A stretch of DNA of 26,477 nucleotides from the NCBI GenBank assembly GCA_023231005.1, contig JALNWG010000030.1, positions 1 to 26,477 on the forward strand, read 5' to 3'. Origin of the DNA: Bacteroidales bacterium. Lineage in GTDB: Bacteria; Bacteroidota; Bacteroidia; Bacteroidales; FEN-979. Made by a program: the position numbers and the translations under genes. The stretch's first letter is position 1, and each line of letters starts with the position of its first letter. The notes below the pieces were generated by a model. It saw nothing but the letters and a program-made list of their open reading frames with translations, was not told where the DNA came from and did no database searches. Positions 7,466 through 16,492 of the stretch are shown in pieces.

Positions 7466-9850
7466 ATGAAAATCAATTTTTACCCTTTATTTGCTATTGG
7501 CCTTTCAGCCCTTTTATGGAGCTGCGGATCAAACAATGACGTTCCTGTGGCCAAGGAACCACAAATGATTAAAATTTCGGCTCCCATTCTTGTAGATGCC
7601 GATTCTACAGTGATCGTTTTGTCCGATTATCTGCAACATCCCAATCAAATTGACTCCCTAAAACTGGATCCCAAATTTACTGCATCCATTTCTTCCGATT
7701 CAGTCAACCTGGTAATCCGTCCAGAAAATAAAAATTTTCCGCGGTTGTCGGTTCTTACCATCTGGTCGAAAGGATTCTCCTATTCCCTGTTGCTGGAAAA
7801 ATCGACCAAACTTCATTACCGCTTTTCCTTTAATCCAAAAAATAAAAAATTTAAACGGGTACAGTTGGCCGGACAAATGAATGACTGGAATCCAGCTGCC
7901 GGATATATGTACCAGAAAGATGGAAAATGGATTATTGACCTTTATCTTTTTCCCGGAAAATATCAATACAAACTGGTTGTTGATGGAAAATGGAAAACGG
8001 ACCCGGAAAACCGTGACTCTGTTAGCAATTATAATGGAGGATATAATTCGCTGCTTACGCTGGGCAATATCAATCCATCCGGATTGCCTTTATTATACTC
8101 AAATCAGGTCAGTGGAAGGAAGATAACCATTGGAGTTAAAAATAAGGTTGATTCAATTTTTGTATTCTGGGGAAATTATCTTTTGGATCAACATTTCTGG
8201 AAAAAGGATAGTTCCGGGATCACAGTTGATATACCCAAAAAAGCGAAAGAATTTGACCGCAGTTTTATCCGGATCTGGGGTTATAACAATGTGGGCATTT
8301 CCAATGAAATCCTGGTCCCGTTGCGTGACGGAAAACCATTGATGGATCCGGACAAGCTAACCCGGCAAGATAAAGAAGCCATGGTGATGTACTTTTTAAT
8401 GGTCGACCGTTTTAAAAATGGCAATCCAAAAAATGATGCCCCGGTAAAAGACGCAGAAATTGATCCCAAAGTAAATTATATGGGAGGTGACCTGACCGGT
8501 ATCACCGATAAGATTATGGATGGCTATTTTTCCACTCTTGGCATTAATACGATATGGATCTCTCCCATCACACAAAATCCATTGGGTGGTTATGTAGAAT
8601 ATCCGGCACCACACCGGAAATATTCCGGATACGATGGATATTGGCCCATCTCCCTGACTAAAGTAGACAACCGATATGGCACTTCAGAGGAGTTCAATAA
8701 ACTGGTGAAGGAAGCCCATGTTAAAGGCATCAATGTTGTTCTGGATTTCGTTTCCCACCATGTACATCAGGAATACCCGGGATTAAAAGCCCATCCTGAT
8801 TGGATCACCAATGTTGACCTTCCGGGAAAACGGAAGAATATTCGTTTGTTCGATGAAAACAAATTAACCACCTGGTTCGATATTTTCCTTCCGACTTTTG
8901 ATCTAAGCAAACCAGAAGTGGCCAACATGGTATCTGACTCCGCCACTTTCTGGGTCAAGGAATATAAAATTGACGGATTCCGTCATGACGCAGTAAAACA
9001 TGTTCCCGAAAGTTACTGGCGTTTGCTCGACCAAAAAATCAACAATCAGGTTGTCCTTCCTGAAGGCAGAAGTGTTTTCCAGATCGGAGAGACCTTTGGA
9101 AACCGCGAACTGGTGAATAGCTATGTTAATCCCGGAATGTTGGATGCCCAATTTGAATTCAATCTTTACTGGGATACGCGCAATACATTCGCACTGGATT
9201 ATTCTTCCTTCAGGGATCTTAATTATTCTCTTCAACAATGTTTCTCCTACTTCGGTGAACACAACCTGATGGGGAATGTTACTGGGAACCAGGATATCGC
9301 AAGATTCATCTCTTATGCAAGCGGAGCGCTTAGTTATTCGGAAGATGACGGCGAAGCAGGCTGGAAGCGCGATATCCAGGTAAAAGATACGCTTGGTTAC
9401 AGAAAATTGGCATCTCTGACTGCTTTCAATATGACCATTCCGGGAATCCCGGTAATTTATTATGGAGACGAATTTGGCATGGCAGGAGCAGGTGATCCGG
9501 ACAACCGCCGCATGATGAAATTCGACAACCTCAATAAAAACGAGCAATACCTGAAAACAATCACCGCAAAATTGGCACAGTTAAGAAACAAAAACCTTGC
9601 TATCATTTATGGCGATTTTACGATGTTGAAGGTGAACGATAAGGTTTATGCTTACCTCCGTTCCTATTTTGACAAAGGGGCAATTACCATCTTTAATAAG
9701 GATAAATCGACCAAAACCATTGAATTTGATCTTCCGGAACGTTTTAATAAAGTCACTTTCATTGCCCAGTTTGGCCATCAGTTTACCTTTGACAAAGGGA
9801 AAGTCAGTATAGTTTTACCTGGTAATTCATTTGAGATTCTGACAAATTAA
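7466..9850 (+). CDS. Lipoprotein alpha-amylase family enzyme, GH13, with N-terminal glucan-binding module
   Basis: Hydrolyses alpha-1,4-glucan; its place is the envelope, either periplasmic face or cell surface. 794 residues. The signal ends in a lipobox, LLWSC, with lipidated Cys20. Residues 30-112 are beta-rich. Residues 116-200 form a CBM48-like E-set domain (AGQMNDWNPAAGY, PGKYQYKLVVDGKW). A further beta domain (205-290) precedes the GH13 barrel from about 303 (MVMYFLMVDRF). Catalytic motifs are LDFVSHH, GFRHDAVKH (nucleophile Asp508), IGETFG (acid/base Glu542) and GNQD (Asp610). Region IV has Gln where many GH13 members have His (NHD). IPVIYYGDEFGM and a C-terminal all-beta domain complete it. 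The layout resembles neopullulanase or SusG-like enzymes, so exact specificity is open. MalQ immediately upstream would handle the products after import. Confidence 0.9.
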   Translation: MKINFYPLFAIGLSALLWSCGSNNDVPVAKEPQMIKISAPILVDADSTVIVLSDYLQHPNQIDSLKLDPKFTASISSDSVNLVIRPENKNFPRLSVLTIWSKGFSYSLLLEKSTKLHYRFSFNPKNKKFKRVQLAGQMNDWNPAAGYMYQKDGKWIIDLYLFPGKYQYKLVVDGKWKTDPENRDSVSNYNGGYNSLLTLGNINPSGLPLLYSNQVSGRKITIGVKNKVDSIFVFWGNYLLDQHFWKKDSSGITVDIPKKAKEFDRSFIRIWGYNNVGISNEILVPLRDGKPLMDPDKLTRQDKEAMVMYFLMVDRFKNGNPKNDAPVKDAEIDPKVNYMGGDLTGITDKIMDGYFSTLGINTIWISPITQNPLGGYVEYPAPHRKYSGYDGYWPISLTKVDNRYGTSEEFNKLVKEAHVKGINVVLDFVSHHVHQEYPGLKAHPDWITNVDLPGKRKNIRLFDENKLTTWFDIFLPTFDLSKPEVANMVSDSATFWVKEYKIDGFRHDAVKHVPESYWRLLDQKINNQVVLPEGRSVFQIGETFGNRELVNSYVNPGMLDAQFEFNLYWDTRNTFALDYSSFRDLNYSLQQCFSYFGEHNLMGNVTGNQDIARFISYASGALSYSEDDGEAGWKRDIQVKDTLGYRKLASLTAFNMTIPGIPVIYYGDEFGMAGAGDPDNRRMMKFDNLNKNEQYLKTITAKLAQLRNKNLAIIYGDFTMLKVNDKVYAYLRSYFDKGAITIFNKDKSTKTIEFDLPERFNKVTFIAQFGHQFTFDKGKVSIVLPGNSFEILTN

Positions 9851-9888
9851 TCTGGTCTTACTCTGAAATTTACCAAGTTACCGCAGAA

Positions 9889-12060
9889 TCAGTTTACAAG
9901 TCTGGCCCACTCTTCCAAAAAAGAATTGCGAAGGACTTTGAACCATTCATCCTCACCTGCATATTGAACAACTACAATTTGTGGGTTTGCATGCGGATTA
10001 TTGAGAAAATTCTGCTGTGCAAATAATTTTCCCAATTGTTGTTGAACAATGATGGAGCTTTTTGCAGGATATCCCTGATTTCTGATTAATCGTAGAAACC
10101 GGAGAGATTCTGCCCAATTTCCGATGTTTTGATAAAAAGCGATGGCTTGTTCAGTAAGACTGGGATTAAAACGTTGGGCCACAAAATCGAACACGCTTTC
10201 CATACTGAACCCGAGCCGATCCAAACGATGATCCTGATAGATTTTTTCATCCTCGTTTAAAAGGGAAACAGCCTGATAATAGGCACCCGTAACAGTGAAT
10301 GATTGCGCATCAAGAAGGTTTTGCTGATAAATTACAGCATCATGATAACAAACCAGGGTATCTTTTAATGCGTCTACGGAAATCTCACAATCAGGATGGG
10401 TGGTAGCGAGATTAATGGCTTGTGTTAGATAGTCGGAAGCCCTAAGAAAATTTTTAAGGGTGATGCTGCAGCCAGCCCGGATCGACAAAAAATACACAGA
10501 ATCCTGAAGATTATGACATTTCTGGGGTAGAATTTTTTCATGGAAACGAGTCATGGAAAATTGAAGATCCTGATCGGAATATTGTTGACCAAGTGACTGA
10601 TCGCATTGGATTGCTTCCTCCTGTCTCTGTTGGGTCAACAACTGGCCACCGTCGGCATTCCGGATAAAAAACAAATCGTTGTATACTTTCCTGAATAAAG
10701 AATCAGCAACAATATAACCCGGATGTTCCTTCTGGTATATCATCGCTTTGGTAAGATAATCGCCAGCCATTGTGAATTGCCGGTTTTTAATACAGGCCGC
10801 TGCTATCCCCGTGTAAGCATTGAAAATACCATTGGCTGCCTCCATCTGGATATAATTCTTTTGTGATGAAGGATCTTCATAATGAATCAGTCCCTTCATC
10901 CGGCTGGCATGCTCCATAAGTGAAAATGCATCTGCATATTGAAAATTGTGGATAAGTGACTTGGCCATCCTGCGATAAGAAGCATCAATCTTTCGGGCAG
11001 CATAAGCAACAATCGTATCCGACTTAGCATCCGGAAACATTCTGGAAAGCAACGCATCAAAAATCTTATCTTCTGACGGAAAGGTACTTTGATCAAAATA
11101 ATGGTTCAGAAAATCCTGAAAAATCATTCCTTGCGCATCATCCATTAATTGCGAACGTCTCACATAGGTATAAATTCTTCCTGAAAAATAATCAGCCAGG
11201 CTGTCGGTATTCCCATCCCAGGGGATGGCTCCGGTTGACAAAAGCACATCACGATACGTAAAAGTCAAACTTCGTGAAGTTTTATAGATACCATTCAACC
11301 GCGGTCCTAATAATTTCGGGTCAAATCCTGATTTCAGCAAGGTTTCAAAAAAATTCCGGGATTTAATCCTTTCAATCACTTTATTAATCTCCTCTATCTG
11401 GATATAATGAACAGGGAGCCTGGATGTGTTCGGCAGATCCATCGTATCGATCATACGATCCAGGTCATCTAATAAAGCACAGGAAGCATAATAATCATGA
11501 ATTTCTAATAACCGGGACATGAAATGTTGAAACCCTTCGTGGTCATAATAGAGTTCCACCTGACGAAGAAACAAAGTGTCGATTTCAGGATTAAAATTTT
11601 CAACCCAGATTTTACAAAGCAGGCTATCGGTATAGAGTACTTGTATATTGTTTAGGATTGTCTCGGTATATCTGGAGGTATCTGCCCGGTTCGTTAACCT
11701 AAGGTGCAGGTTTAAACGTGAAGGGACAAGAACATCAGAAATATTGAATTGGCGGTACATAACATCCCCAGTAACACGAACATCTCCAAAATAAAGGAGA
11801 CAAAAAGTATTACCCTGATCGTGAACGATCTTCGTACGGAAGGTGTAATGAATCAAAACATCTACCTTCCAGGGATCTCTCAGTACTTGCTTTGCTAACT
11901 CTCGCAGAATATTATTTCCTTCTGCATGGGTGCTGTCTTCATTATTTTTATATGTAACTGAAAACAGATTTTTTTCGGATGTGTAATACCTAAGAGGTTG
12001 TGTTTGAAGAAGGTTCTGAAAAAAGATAAAAAAAAACAGAACCAATGATATTCTTTTCAT
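9889..12060 (-). CDS. Secreted helical-repeat (TPR-like) protein, unknown function
   Basis: 723 residues from the ATG whose first base is 12060, which directly opens a signal peptide (MKRISLVLFFFIFFQNLL, then QTQ). An in-frame ATG at 12093 would add eleven polar residues and overlap the putative promoter, so I prefer 12060. There is no lipobox cysteine. The first 200 residues look beta-rich, with alternating strands such as VDVLIHYTFRTK and GNTFCLLYFGDVRV. The rest is mainly helical, with repeat-like units around YTGIAAACIKNRQFTMAGDYLTKA and FLRASDYLTQAINLA that resemble degenerate tetratricopeptide repeats. It probably lies in the periplasm or on the surface. It is convergent with the amylase gene and divergent from the RND operon. 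I do not recognise a named family. Confidence 0.7.
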   Translation of the reverse strand: MKRISLVLFFFIFFQNLLQTQPLRYYTSEKNLFSVTYKNNEDSTHAEGNNILRELAKQVLRDPWKVDVLIHYTFRTKIVHDQGNTFCLLYFGDVRVTGDVMYRQFNISDVLVPSRLNLHLRLTNRADTSRYTETILNNIQVLYTDSLLCKIWVENFNPEIDTLFLRQVELYYDHEGFQHFMSRLLEIHDYYASCALLDDLDRMIDTMDLPNTSRLPVHYIQIEEINKVIERIKSRNFFETLLKSGFDPKLLGPRLNGIYKTSRSLTFTYRDVLLSTGAIPWDGNTDSLADYFSGRIYTYVRRSQLMDDAQGMIFQDFLNHYFDQSTFPSEDKIFDALLSRMFPDAKSDTIVAYAARKIDASYRRMAKSLIHNFQYADAFSLMEHASRMKGLIHYEDPSSQKNYIQMEAANGIFNAYTGIAAACIKNRQFTMAGDYLTKAMIYQKEHPGYIVADSLFRKVYNDLFFIRNADGGQLLTQQRQEEAIQCDQSLGQQYSDQDLQFSMTRFHEKILPQKCHNLQDSVYFLSIRAGCSITLKNFLRASDYLTQAINLATTHPDCEISVDALKDTLVCYHDAVIYQQNLLDAQSFTVTGAYYQAVSLLNEDEKIYQDHRLDRLGFSMESVFDFVAQRFNPSLTEQAIAFYQNIGNWAESLRFLRLIRNQGYPAKSSIIVQQQLGKLFAQQNFLNNPHANPQIVVVQYAGEDEWFKVLRNSFLEEWARLVN

Positions 12061-12090
12061 GTCGGAATTGGAAGAAAATAAAGCGTGTGA

Positions 12091-12098
12091 CAAAATTA
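12091..12098 (-). promoter_or_regulatory. Bacteroidota -7 promoter box TAATTTTG (minus strand)
   Basis: On the minus strand this reads TAATTTTG, a perfect TAnnTTTG box. It lies about 30 bases ahead of the ATG at 12060, implying a leader of about 25 nucleotides. It would overlap a start at 12093, which supports the shorter start. No good -33 box is seen. Confidence 0.4.
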
Positions 12099-12102
12099 AT
12101 CA

Positions 12103-12134
12103 TTTGGCCGTTTGACACTTTTATTTTATTTTTG
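12103..12134 (+). promoter_or_regulatory. Bacteroidota promoter TTTG-N20-TATTTTTG ahead of the RND operon
   Basis: TTTG at 12103-12106 and TATTTTTG at 12127-12134 are separated by 20 bases. Both elements and the spacing match the Bacteroidota -33/-7 consensus. Transcription would start near 12140, leaving only about 10 nucleotides before the ATG at 12151. This is the best-formed promoter in the window. Confidence 0.65.
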
Positions 12135-12143
12135 AAATAAAAT
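12123..12143. promoter_or_regulatory. Inverted repeat overlapping the RND promoter
   Basis: ATTTTATTT, then TTG, then AAATAAAAT: perfect 9-base arms around a 3-base centre, covering the whole -7 box and probable start of transcription. A repressor bound here would block the promoter, the usual arrangement for efflux operons. The arms are pure A/T, so chance is possible. No regulator gene lies within the window. Confidence 0.35.
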
Positions 12144-12150
12144 TGCTTAT

Positions 12151-13326
12151 ATGAAAAGATGTGCCACCTGTCAGTCGATCACTTATGTCCTTTTACTGAG
12201 TCTGACTATTTTTCTGATATCGGGATGTAAATCCGGGAATAAACAAGCTGCCAACGCTCCTCCTTTAAAAGTAATGACACTTAAGGGAACACCTGTCCCG
12301 GTATATCTTGAGATGGTTGGGCAAGCAGTGGGTATTCCAACAGTAGAAATTCGGGCCAGGGTAGCTGGTTATCTTCAAAACTGGTCATTTAAAGAGGGTT
12401 CTATTGTACAAAAAGGTCAACGCTTGTTTACGATTGAACAAAGCGAATACATCAATAGTCTCAATTTTGCTCAAGCTGATCTGGAAAATCAAACAGCTGC
12501 ATGGGAAAAAGCCAAACTTGATGTTGCCCGGTTGAAACCATTGCTTTCTACCAGTGCCATCAGTCAGAATGATTATGATAAGGCAGTCACTACCGAGTTA
12601 CAATGCCGGGCTATGGTTGCCAGTTCCAAAGCCAGTCTTGCTACTGCAAAATTGAATTTATCTTATACAGTGATGGAATCTCCGATCACGGGTTATATTG
12701 GAGCCTGTGATGTAAGGCCGGGGAACCTTGTTGGGAAGGGTGAAGCAACCCTATTGTCCACAGTTTCCGCGGTAGATCCCATTTATGTCAATTTTCAGAT
12801 GAACGAAAATGATTATTTGAAGATTATGCGTTTCTGGGAGCAACACAGGGATCAGTTTAAAGACAAAAAAGATGTCTTTAAAGTTAACCTGACGCTATCA
12901 GATAAAATGGCCTATAGTCATCCCGGGGAAATCGATTTTATAGATCGTGGGATCAATCCTCAAACCGGCACCATTGCGCTCAGAGCAGTATTCCAAAATC
13001 CAAATGGATTGGTTAAACCGGGAAATTTCTCCAATGTTCAGATGATATTGTACGAAGAGGAAAATGGGATTCTTATTCCTCAGACCGCTACAACACAGAT
13101 TCAGGGGAAAAATTTTGCTTTTTTGGTAGGGGCCGGCAACAAAGTCAACAGGGTTCCAATTCTTCTCGGCAGAGGGATGGGAAGCTCCTATGTGGTGGTC
13201 AAAGGACTTAAATCCGGAGATCGAATCATGTTGGAAGGTTTTCAGAAATTCCAGGAAGGGATGCAGATCACCCCGGTGATGATACCTGATACTCTTTCGG
13301 TATCTAAACAATCCGAAAACAATTAA
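12151..13326 (+). CDS. RND efflux membrane-fusion protein (AcrA/MexA-like), lipoprotein
   Basis: Periplasmic adaptor that joins an RND pump to a TolC-type channel. 391 residues with a lipobox, LISGC, and lipidated Cys26. Typical elements in order are: VEIRARVAGYLQNWSFKEGSIVQKGQ (first half-lipoyl and barrel), an alpha-helical hairpin (about residues 100-165, ending ATAKLNLSYTV), the second half-lipoyl with SPITGYIGACDVRPGNLV, and the beta-barrel domain (VDPIYVNFQMNENDYL, NPQTGTIALRAVFQNPNGLVKPGNF). A membrane-proximal domain ends in KSGDRIMLEGFQKFQEGM. It is the first gene of the RND operon, 11 bases before the pump gene, with a strong promoter and inverted repeat directly upstream. Confidence 0.95.
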   Translation: MKRCATCQSITYVLLLSLTIFLISGCKSGNKQAANAPPLKVMTLKGTPVPVYLEMVGQAVGIPTVEIRARVAGYLQNWSFKEGSIVQKGQRLFTIEQSEYINSLNFAQADLENQTAAWEKAKLDVARLKPLLSTSAISQNDYDKAVTTELQCRAMVASSKASLATAKLNLSYTVMESPITGYIGACDVRPGNLVGKGEATLLSTVSAVDPIYVNFQMNENDYLKIMRFWEQHRDQFKDKKDVFKVNLTLSDKMAYSHPGEIDFIDRGINPQTGTIALRAVFQNPNGLVKPGNFSNVQMILYEEENGILIPQTATTQIQGKNFAFLVGAGNKVNRVPILLGRGMGSSYVVVKGLKSGDRIMLEGFQKFQEGMQITPVMIPDTLSVSKQSENN

Positions 13327-13337
13327 ATAGCGAAATT

Positions 13338-16300
13338 ATGTTGCAATCCTTTATAACCCGTCCGATTCTTTCTTCAGTCATCGCAATCCTCATTGCCCTC
13401 GTCGGGGTTTTGAGTATGATGACCCTGCCCATCTCCCAATATCCCAATGTGGTTCCGCCAACCATACAGGTTACAGCCTATTATCCTGGTGCCAGTGCAG
13501 AGGATGTTCAGAAAACCGTTGCTGTTCCGCTGGAAGAACAGATCAATGGGGTAGATAATATGACTTACATGACCTCCCAATGCGCCAATGACGGTTCCTG
13601 TACTATTACCGTTTATTTTGAAGTAGGCACAGATCCTGACATGGCAACTGTTAATGTTCAGAACCGAACCCAGCGGGCCATGAATGTTTTACCTGCAGAA
13701 GTTGTTCAGAGTGGCGTTACCGTCCTGAAAAAGTCACCCAGTATGCTTTTGCTCTATGCACTCACGTCAACAGATACAGCCTACGACACAAAATTTTTAG
13801 CCAATTATCTCAACATCAATGTCGTAAATGTATTGAAACGAATCAATGGAGTTGGCGACGTTAACATGTTCGGGGGTGATGATTATTCGATGCGGTTGTG
13901 GTTGAATCCCGAAAGAATGGCTGGTTATAATATTACCGTTCAGGATGTGCAATCGGCAATTCAGGACCAGAATGTGCAGGCTGCTGCGGGACAAATCGGG
14001 AAAAATCCCGCTGCTCCCGGTCAGGAAATGTCGATTATGATCCGTGTTCAGGGAAGACTTACAGATGAAACTGAATTCGGTAACATCATCATTAAATCCA
14101 ACAACGACGGATCTATCGTCAGAATGAAAGATATTGCCCGTATTGAACTGGGGATGAAGACATACGATGCCAATGGTCGGTTTAACGGAAAGAGTGCACC
14201 CTGTATTTCCGTTTACCAGTCGCCGGGATCAAATGCCGTGGCAGTGCGAGATGCATGCGATGCTAAGATGGCTGAACTTGCCAAGGAATTTCCAGCAGGA
14301 ATTTCATATAAAAACGGACTTGATACTGTTGAATTTGTTTCCGCTTCCATTGAAGAGGTACTCAAGACTTTGTTAGAAGCGTTTATTCTCGTCTTCATCG
14401 TGGTCTTTATTTTTCTTCAGGATTGGCGGGCTACCTTAATTCCGGCCATCACGGTTCCGGTATCCCTGGTAGGAGCCTTAGCCGCTTTTGCGTTTCTGGG
14501 ATTTTCCATCAATATGTTGACACTTTTCGCGCTGGTATTAGCCATCGGTATTGTGGTGGATGATGCGATTGTGGTATTGGAAGCAGTTCAGGAGAAAATC
14601 GACAACCAGGGATTATCGGCATTGGAAGCCACTAAACGTACCATGAAGGAAATTACAGGAGCCATCCTGACCATTACGATGGTATTATGTGCAGTATTCA
14701 TCCCGGTTTCATTCCTTGGAGGAACCACCGGTATCATGTACAAACAATTCGCACTTACCTTGATCTCTTCAATTCTGATCTCGGCATTGCTTGCACTTAC
14801 CTTATCCCCTCCCTTGTGTGTAATCCTGCTAAAACCCAAAAGAGAGAAAAAAGGAATTCTTGGTAAATTTTTCAGAGGTTTTGATAATGGATTCAATAAG
14901 ACTACAAAGGGATATTTAAAAATTGTGGAAAATTTCACCCATCATCTGTCAAAACCCATCCTTTTTCTTTCTTTAATCTGCGTTTTGGCCATCTTTATCA
15001 TGAAATTTCTCCCGTCCGGATTCCTTCCATCAGAAGATCAGGGATATTTCTTTATCAATGTAAACACCCCAAAGGGATATTCTCTGGAAAAAACCGATGC
15101 AGTGATGCGTCAGGTAGAGGCCATCCTTTCAAAAACCAATGGGGTTAAATCATATACCACGATACCAGGATACAGCATTCTCGATAATACTGTTAGTACC
15201 ACCAATGGGATGGCCTTTGTAAAGTTGACCGACTGGAAAGAAAGAAACGCTGATTCCATGCATGCGGAAAAGATTATTCAACGGATTCAAAAACAGTTTA
15301 ATAAAATTCCCGGTGGAATTTGCATGGCTTTCAATGCTCCTGCCATTTCAGGATTGGGAAAAACAGGCGGATTGGAATTCCAGTTGGAAGACAAATCAGG
15401 AGCTGGTCTGGATAAACTTACCGAAGTCACCATGGGATTTTATGCAGAAGCTTCTAAAAGAAAGGAATTTACCAGTACATTCACCTCTTTCCGAACCGAT
15501 ATCCCGCAAATAAAATTGACTGTTGATAAAGAAAAAGCAAAAGTTTTAGGGGTCCCGATCAGCAGTATTTATTCAACCCTCCAATATCTGTTTGGCAGCT
15601 ATTATGTCAATGATTTTAACAAATTCGGGAAATCATACCGGGTAATCATGCAGGCAGATGCAGTTTACAGGGCAAACAAAGAGGACATTCAGAAGGTTTA
15701 TGTGCGTAGCACTTCGGGAACCATGATCCCGCTTGGAACCCTGGTCAGCATGTCGCCAACGCAAGGGCCTGATGTTGTGAAACGATTCAACCTTTACAGT
15801 TCTTCAGATTTTACCATCGGCATTCCACCCGGATATTCTACCGGGCAAGCAATCGAAGCCATGAAGGAGGTGACAGCAAAAACACTTCCCTACGGTTTTG
15901 GTTATGAGTATTCAGGGATGACAAGGGAAGAGATCATTTCCGGAGGTCAGGCTCCCTTTATTTTTGCGCTTTGTTTCATTTTCGTCTATTTCCTGTTGGC
16001 AGCCAAATATGAAAGCTGGTTATTGCCCATTCCGGTTCTTCTGGCAATTCCTTTCGGGGTGTTTGGCGCATTTGGATTACAATGGGCCCGTGGGTTGCAA
16101 AACAACATTTATGCTCAGATCGGATTGATCATGTTGATCGGGCTGGTTGCAAAAAACGCCATTCTTATCGTTGAATTTGCAAAACTTAAACATGAAGAAG
16201 GGATGTCTCTTATGGATGCCGCCAGGGAAGGTGCCAAATTGCGATTCCGCCCGATCCTGATGACCTCTTTTGCCTTTATTCTGGGTGTTGTCCCATTAAT

Positions 16301-16454
16301 GACAGCCACCGGCGCTGGAGCCGCCAGCCGTCATGCCCTGGGAACTTCAGTTTTCGGTGGTATGCTAATAGCTACTCTTTGCGGAGTGATGGTAATTCCT
16401 TCTTTTTATGTAATCTTTCAGAAACTTGAAGACAAGTTGAAGAAAAAAAAGTAA
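13338..16454 (+). CDS. RND multidrug efflux pump, HAE1 family (AcrB/MexB-like)
   Basis: Inner-membrane proton-driven trimeric transporter that exports hydrophobic compounds. 1038 residues, the normal HAE1 length. It starts with the family signature FITRPILSSVIA and LPISQYPNVVPPTIQVTAYYPGAS. The proton-relay pair Asp408-Asp409 lies in TM4 (AIGIVVDDAIVVLE) and Lys939 in TM10 (LVAKNAILIVEFAK), equivalent to the AcrB Asp407/Asp408 and Lys940 sites. Two large periplasmic loops and twelve transmembrane segments are evident, including the RPILMTSFAFILGVVPL block near the C-terminus. The end is very basic (KLEDKLKKKK). It follows the adaptor gene by 11 bases and precedes the outer-membrane channel gene. 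Substrate cannot be deduced from sequence. Confidence 0.97.
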   Translation: MLQSFITRPILSSVIAILIALVGVLSMMTLPISQYPNVVPPTIQVTAYYPGASAEDVQKTVAVPLEEQINGVDNMTYMTSQCANDGSCTITVYFEVGTDPDMATVNVQNRTQRAMNVLPAEVVQSGVTVLKKSPSMLLLYALTSTDTAYDTKFLANYLNINVVNVLKRINGVGDVNMFGGDDYSMRLWLNPERMAGYNITVQDVQSAIQDQNVQAAAGQIGKNPAAPGQEMSIMIRVQGRLTDETEFGNIIIKSNNDGSIVRMKDIARIELGMKTYDANGRFNGKSAPCISVYQSPGSNAVAVRDACDAKMAELAKEFPAGISYKNGLDTVEFVSASIEEVLKTLLEAFILVFIVVFIFLQDWRATLIPAITVPVSLVGALAAFAFLGFSINMLTLFALVLAIGIVVDDAIVVLEAVQEKIDNQGLSALEATKRTMKEITGAILTITMVLCAVFIPVSFLGGTTGIMYKQFALTLISSILISALLALTLSPPLCVILLKPKREKKGILGKFFRGFDNGFNKTTKGYLKIVENFTHHLSKPILFLSLICVLAIFIMKFLPSGFLPSEDQGYFFINVNTPKGYSLEKTDAVMRQVEAILSKTNGVKSYTTIPGYSILDNTVSTTNGMAFVKLTDWKERNADSMHAEKIIQRIQKQFNKIPGGICMAFNAPAISGLGKTGGLEFQLEDKSGAGLDKLTEVTMGFYAEASKRKEFTSTFTSFRTDIPQIKLTVDKEKAKVLGVPISSIYSTLQYLFGSYYVNDFNKFGKSYRVIMQADAVYRANKEDIQKVYVRSTSGTMIPLGTLVSMSPTQGPDVVKRFNLYSSSDFTIGIPPGYSTGQAIEAMKEVTAKTLPYGFGYEYSGMTREEIISGGQAPFIFALCFIFVYFLLAAKYESWLLPIPVLLAIPFGVFGAFGLQWARGLQNNIYAQIGLIMLIGLVAKNAILIVEFAKLKHEEGMSLMDAAREGAKLRFRPILMTSFAFILGVVPLMTATGAGAASRHALGTSVFGGMLIATLCGVMVIPSFYVIFQKLEDKLKKKK

Positions 16455-16457
16455 CTA

Positions 16458-16485
16458 AATCGTCAATCGAAAATCGTCAATCGAA
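16458..16485 (+). repeat. Two tandem copies of a 14-base unit
   Basis: AATCGTCAATCGAA occurs twice head to tail in the short gap between the pump and the outer-membrane channel gene, followed by AATAAAA just before the start. Short AATCGTCAATCG-like tandem units occur between genes in other Bacteroidota, to my recollection. Any role in the mRNA is unknown. Confidence 0.8.
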
Positions 16486-16492
16486 AATAAAA

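Noticed and set aside
8903..9547. Long antisense open frame (214 codons) inside the amylase gene
   Set aside because: It lies wholly opposite conserved GH13 catalytic motifs and its translation resembles no family; a coding shadow.
1..9850. A classical Sus polysaccharide utilisation locus
   Set aside because: No SusC/SusD-like pair or sensor is present; only enzymes and a possible binding protein, so the label is not supported.
12898..13311. Antisense open frame of 137 codons inside the membrane-fusion gene
   Set aside because: Fully opposite a well-conserved adaptor sequence, no signal or domain in its translation.
14588..14938. Antisense open frame of 116 codons inside the RND pump gene
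   Set aside because: Shadow of transmembrane coding sequence of the pump.
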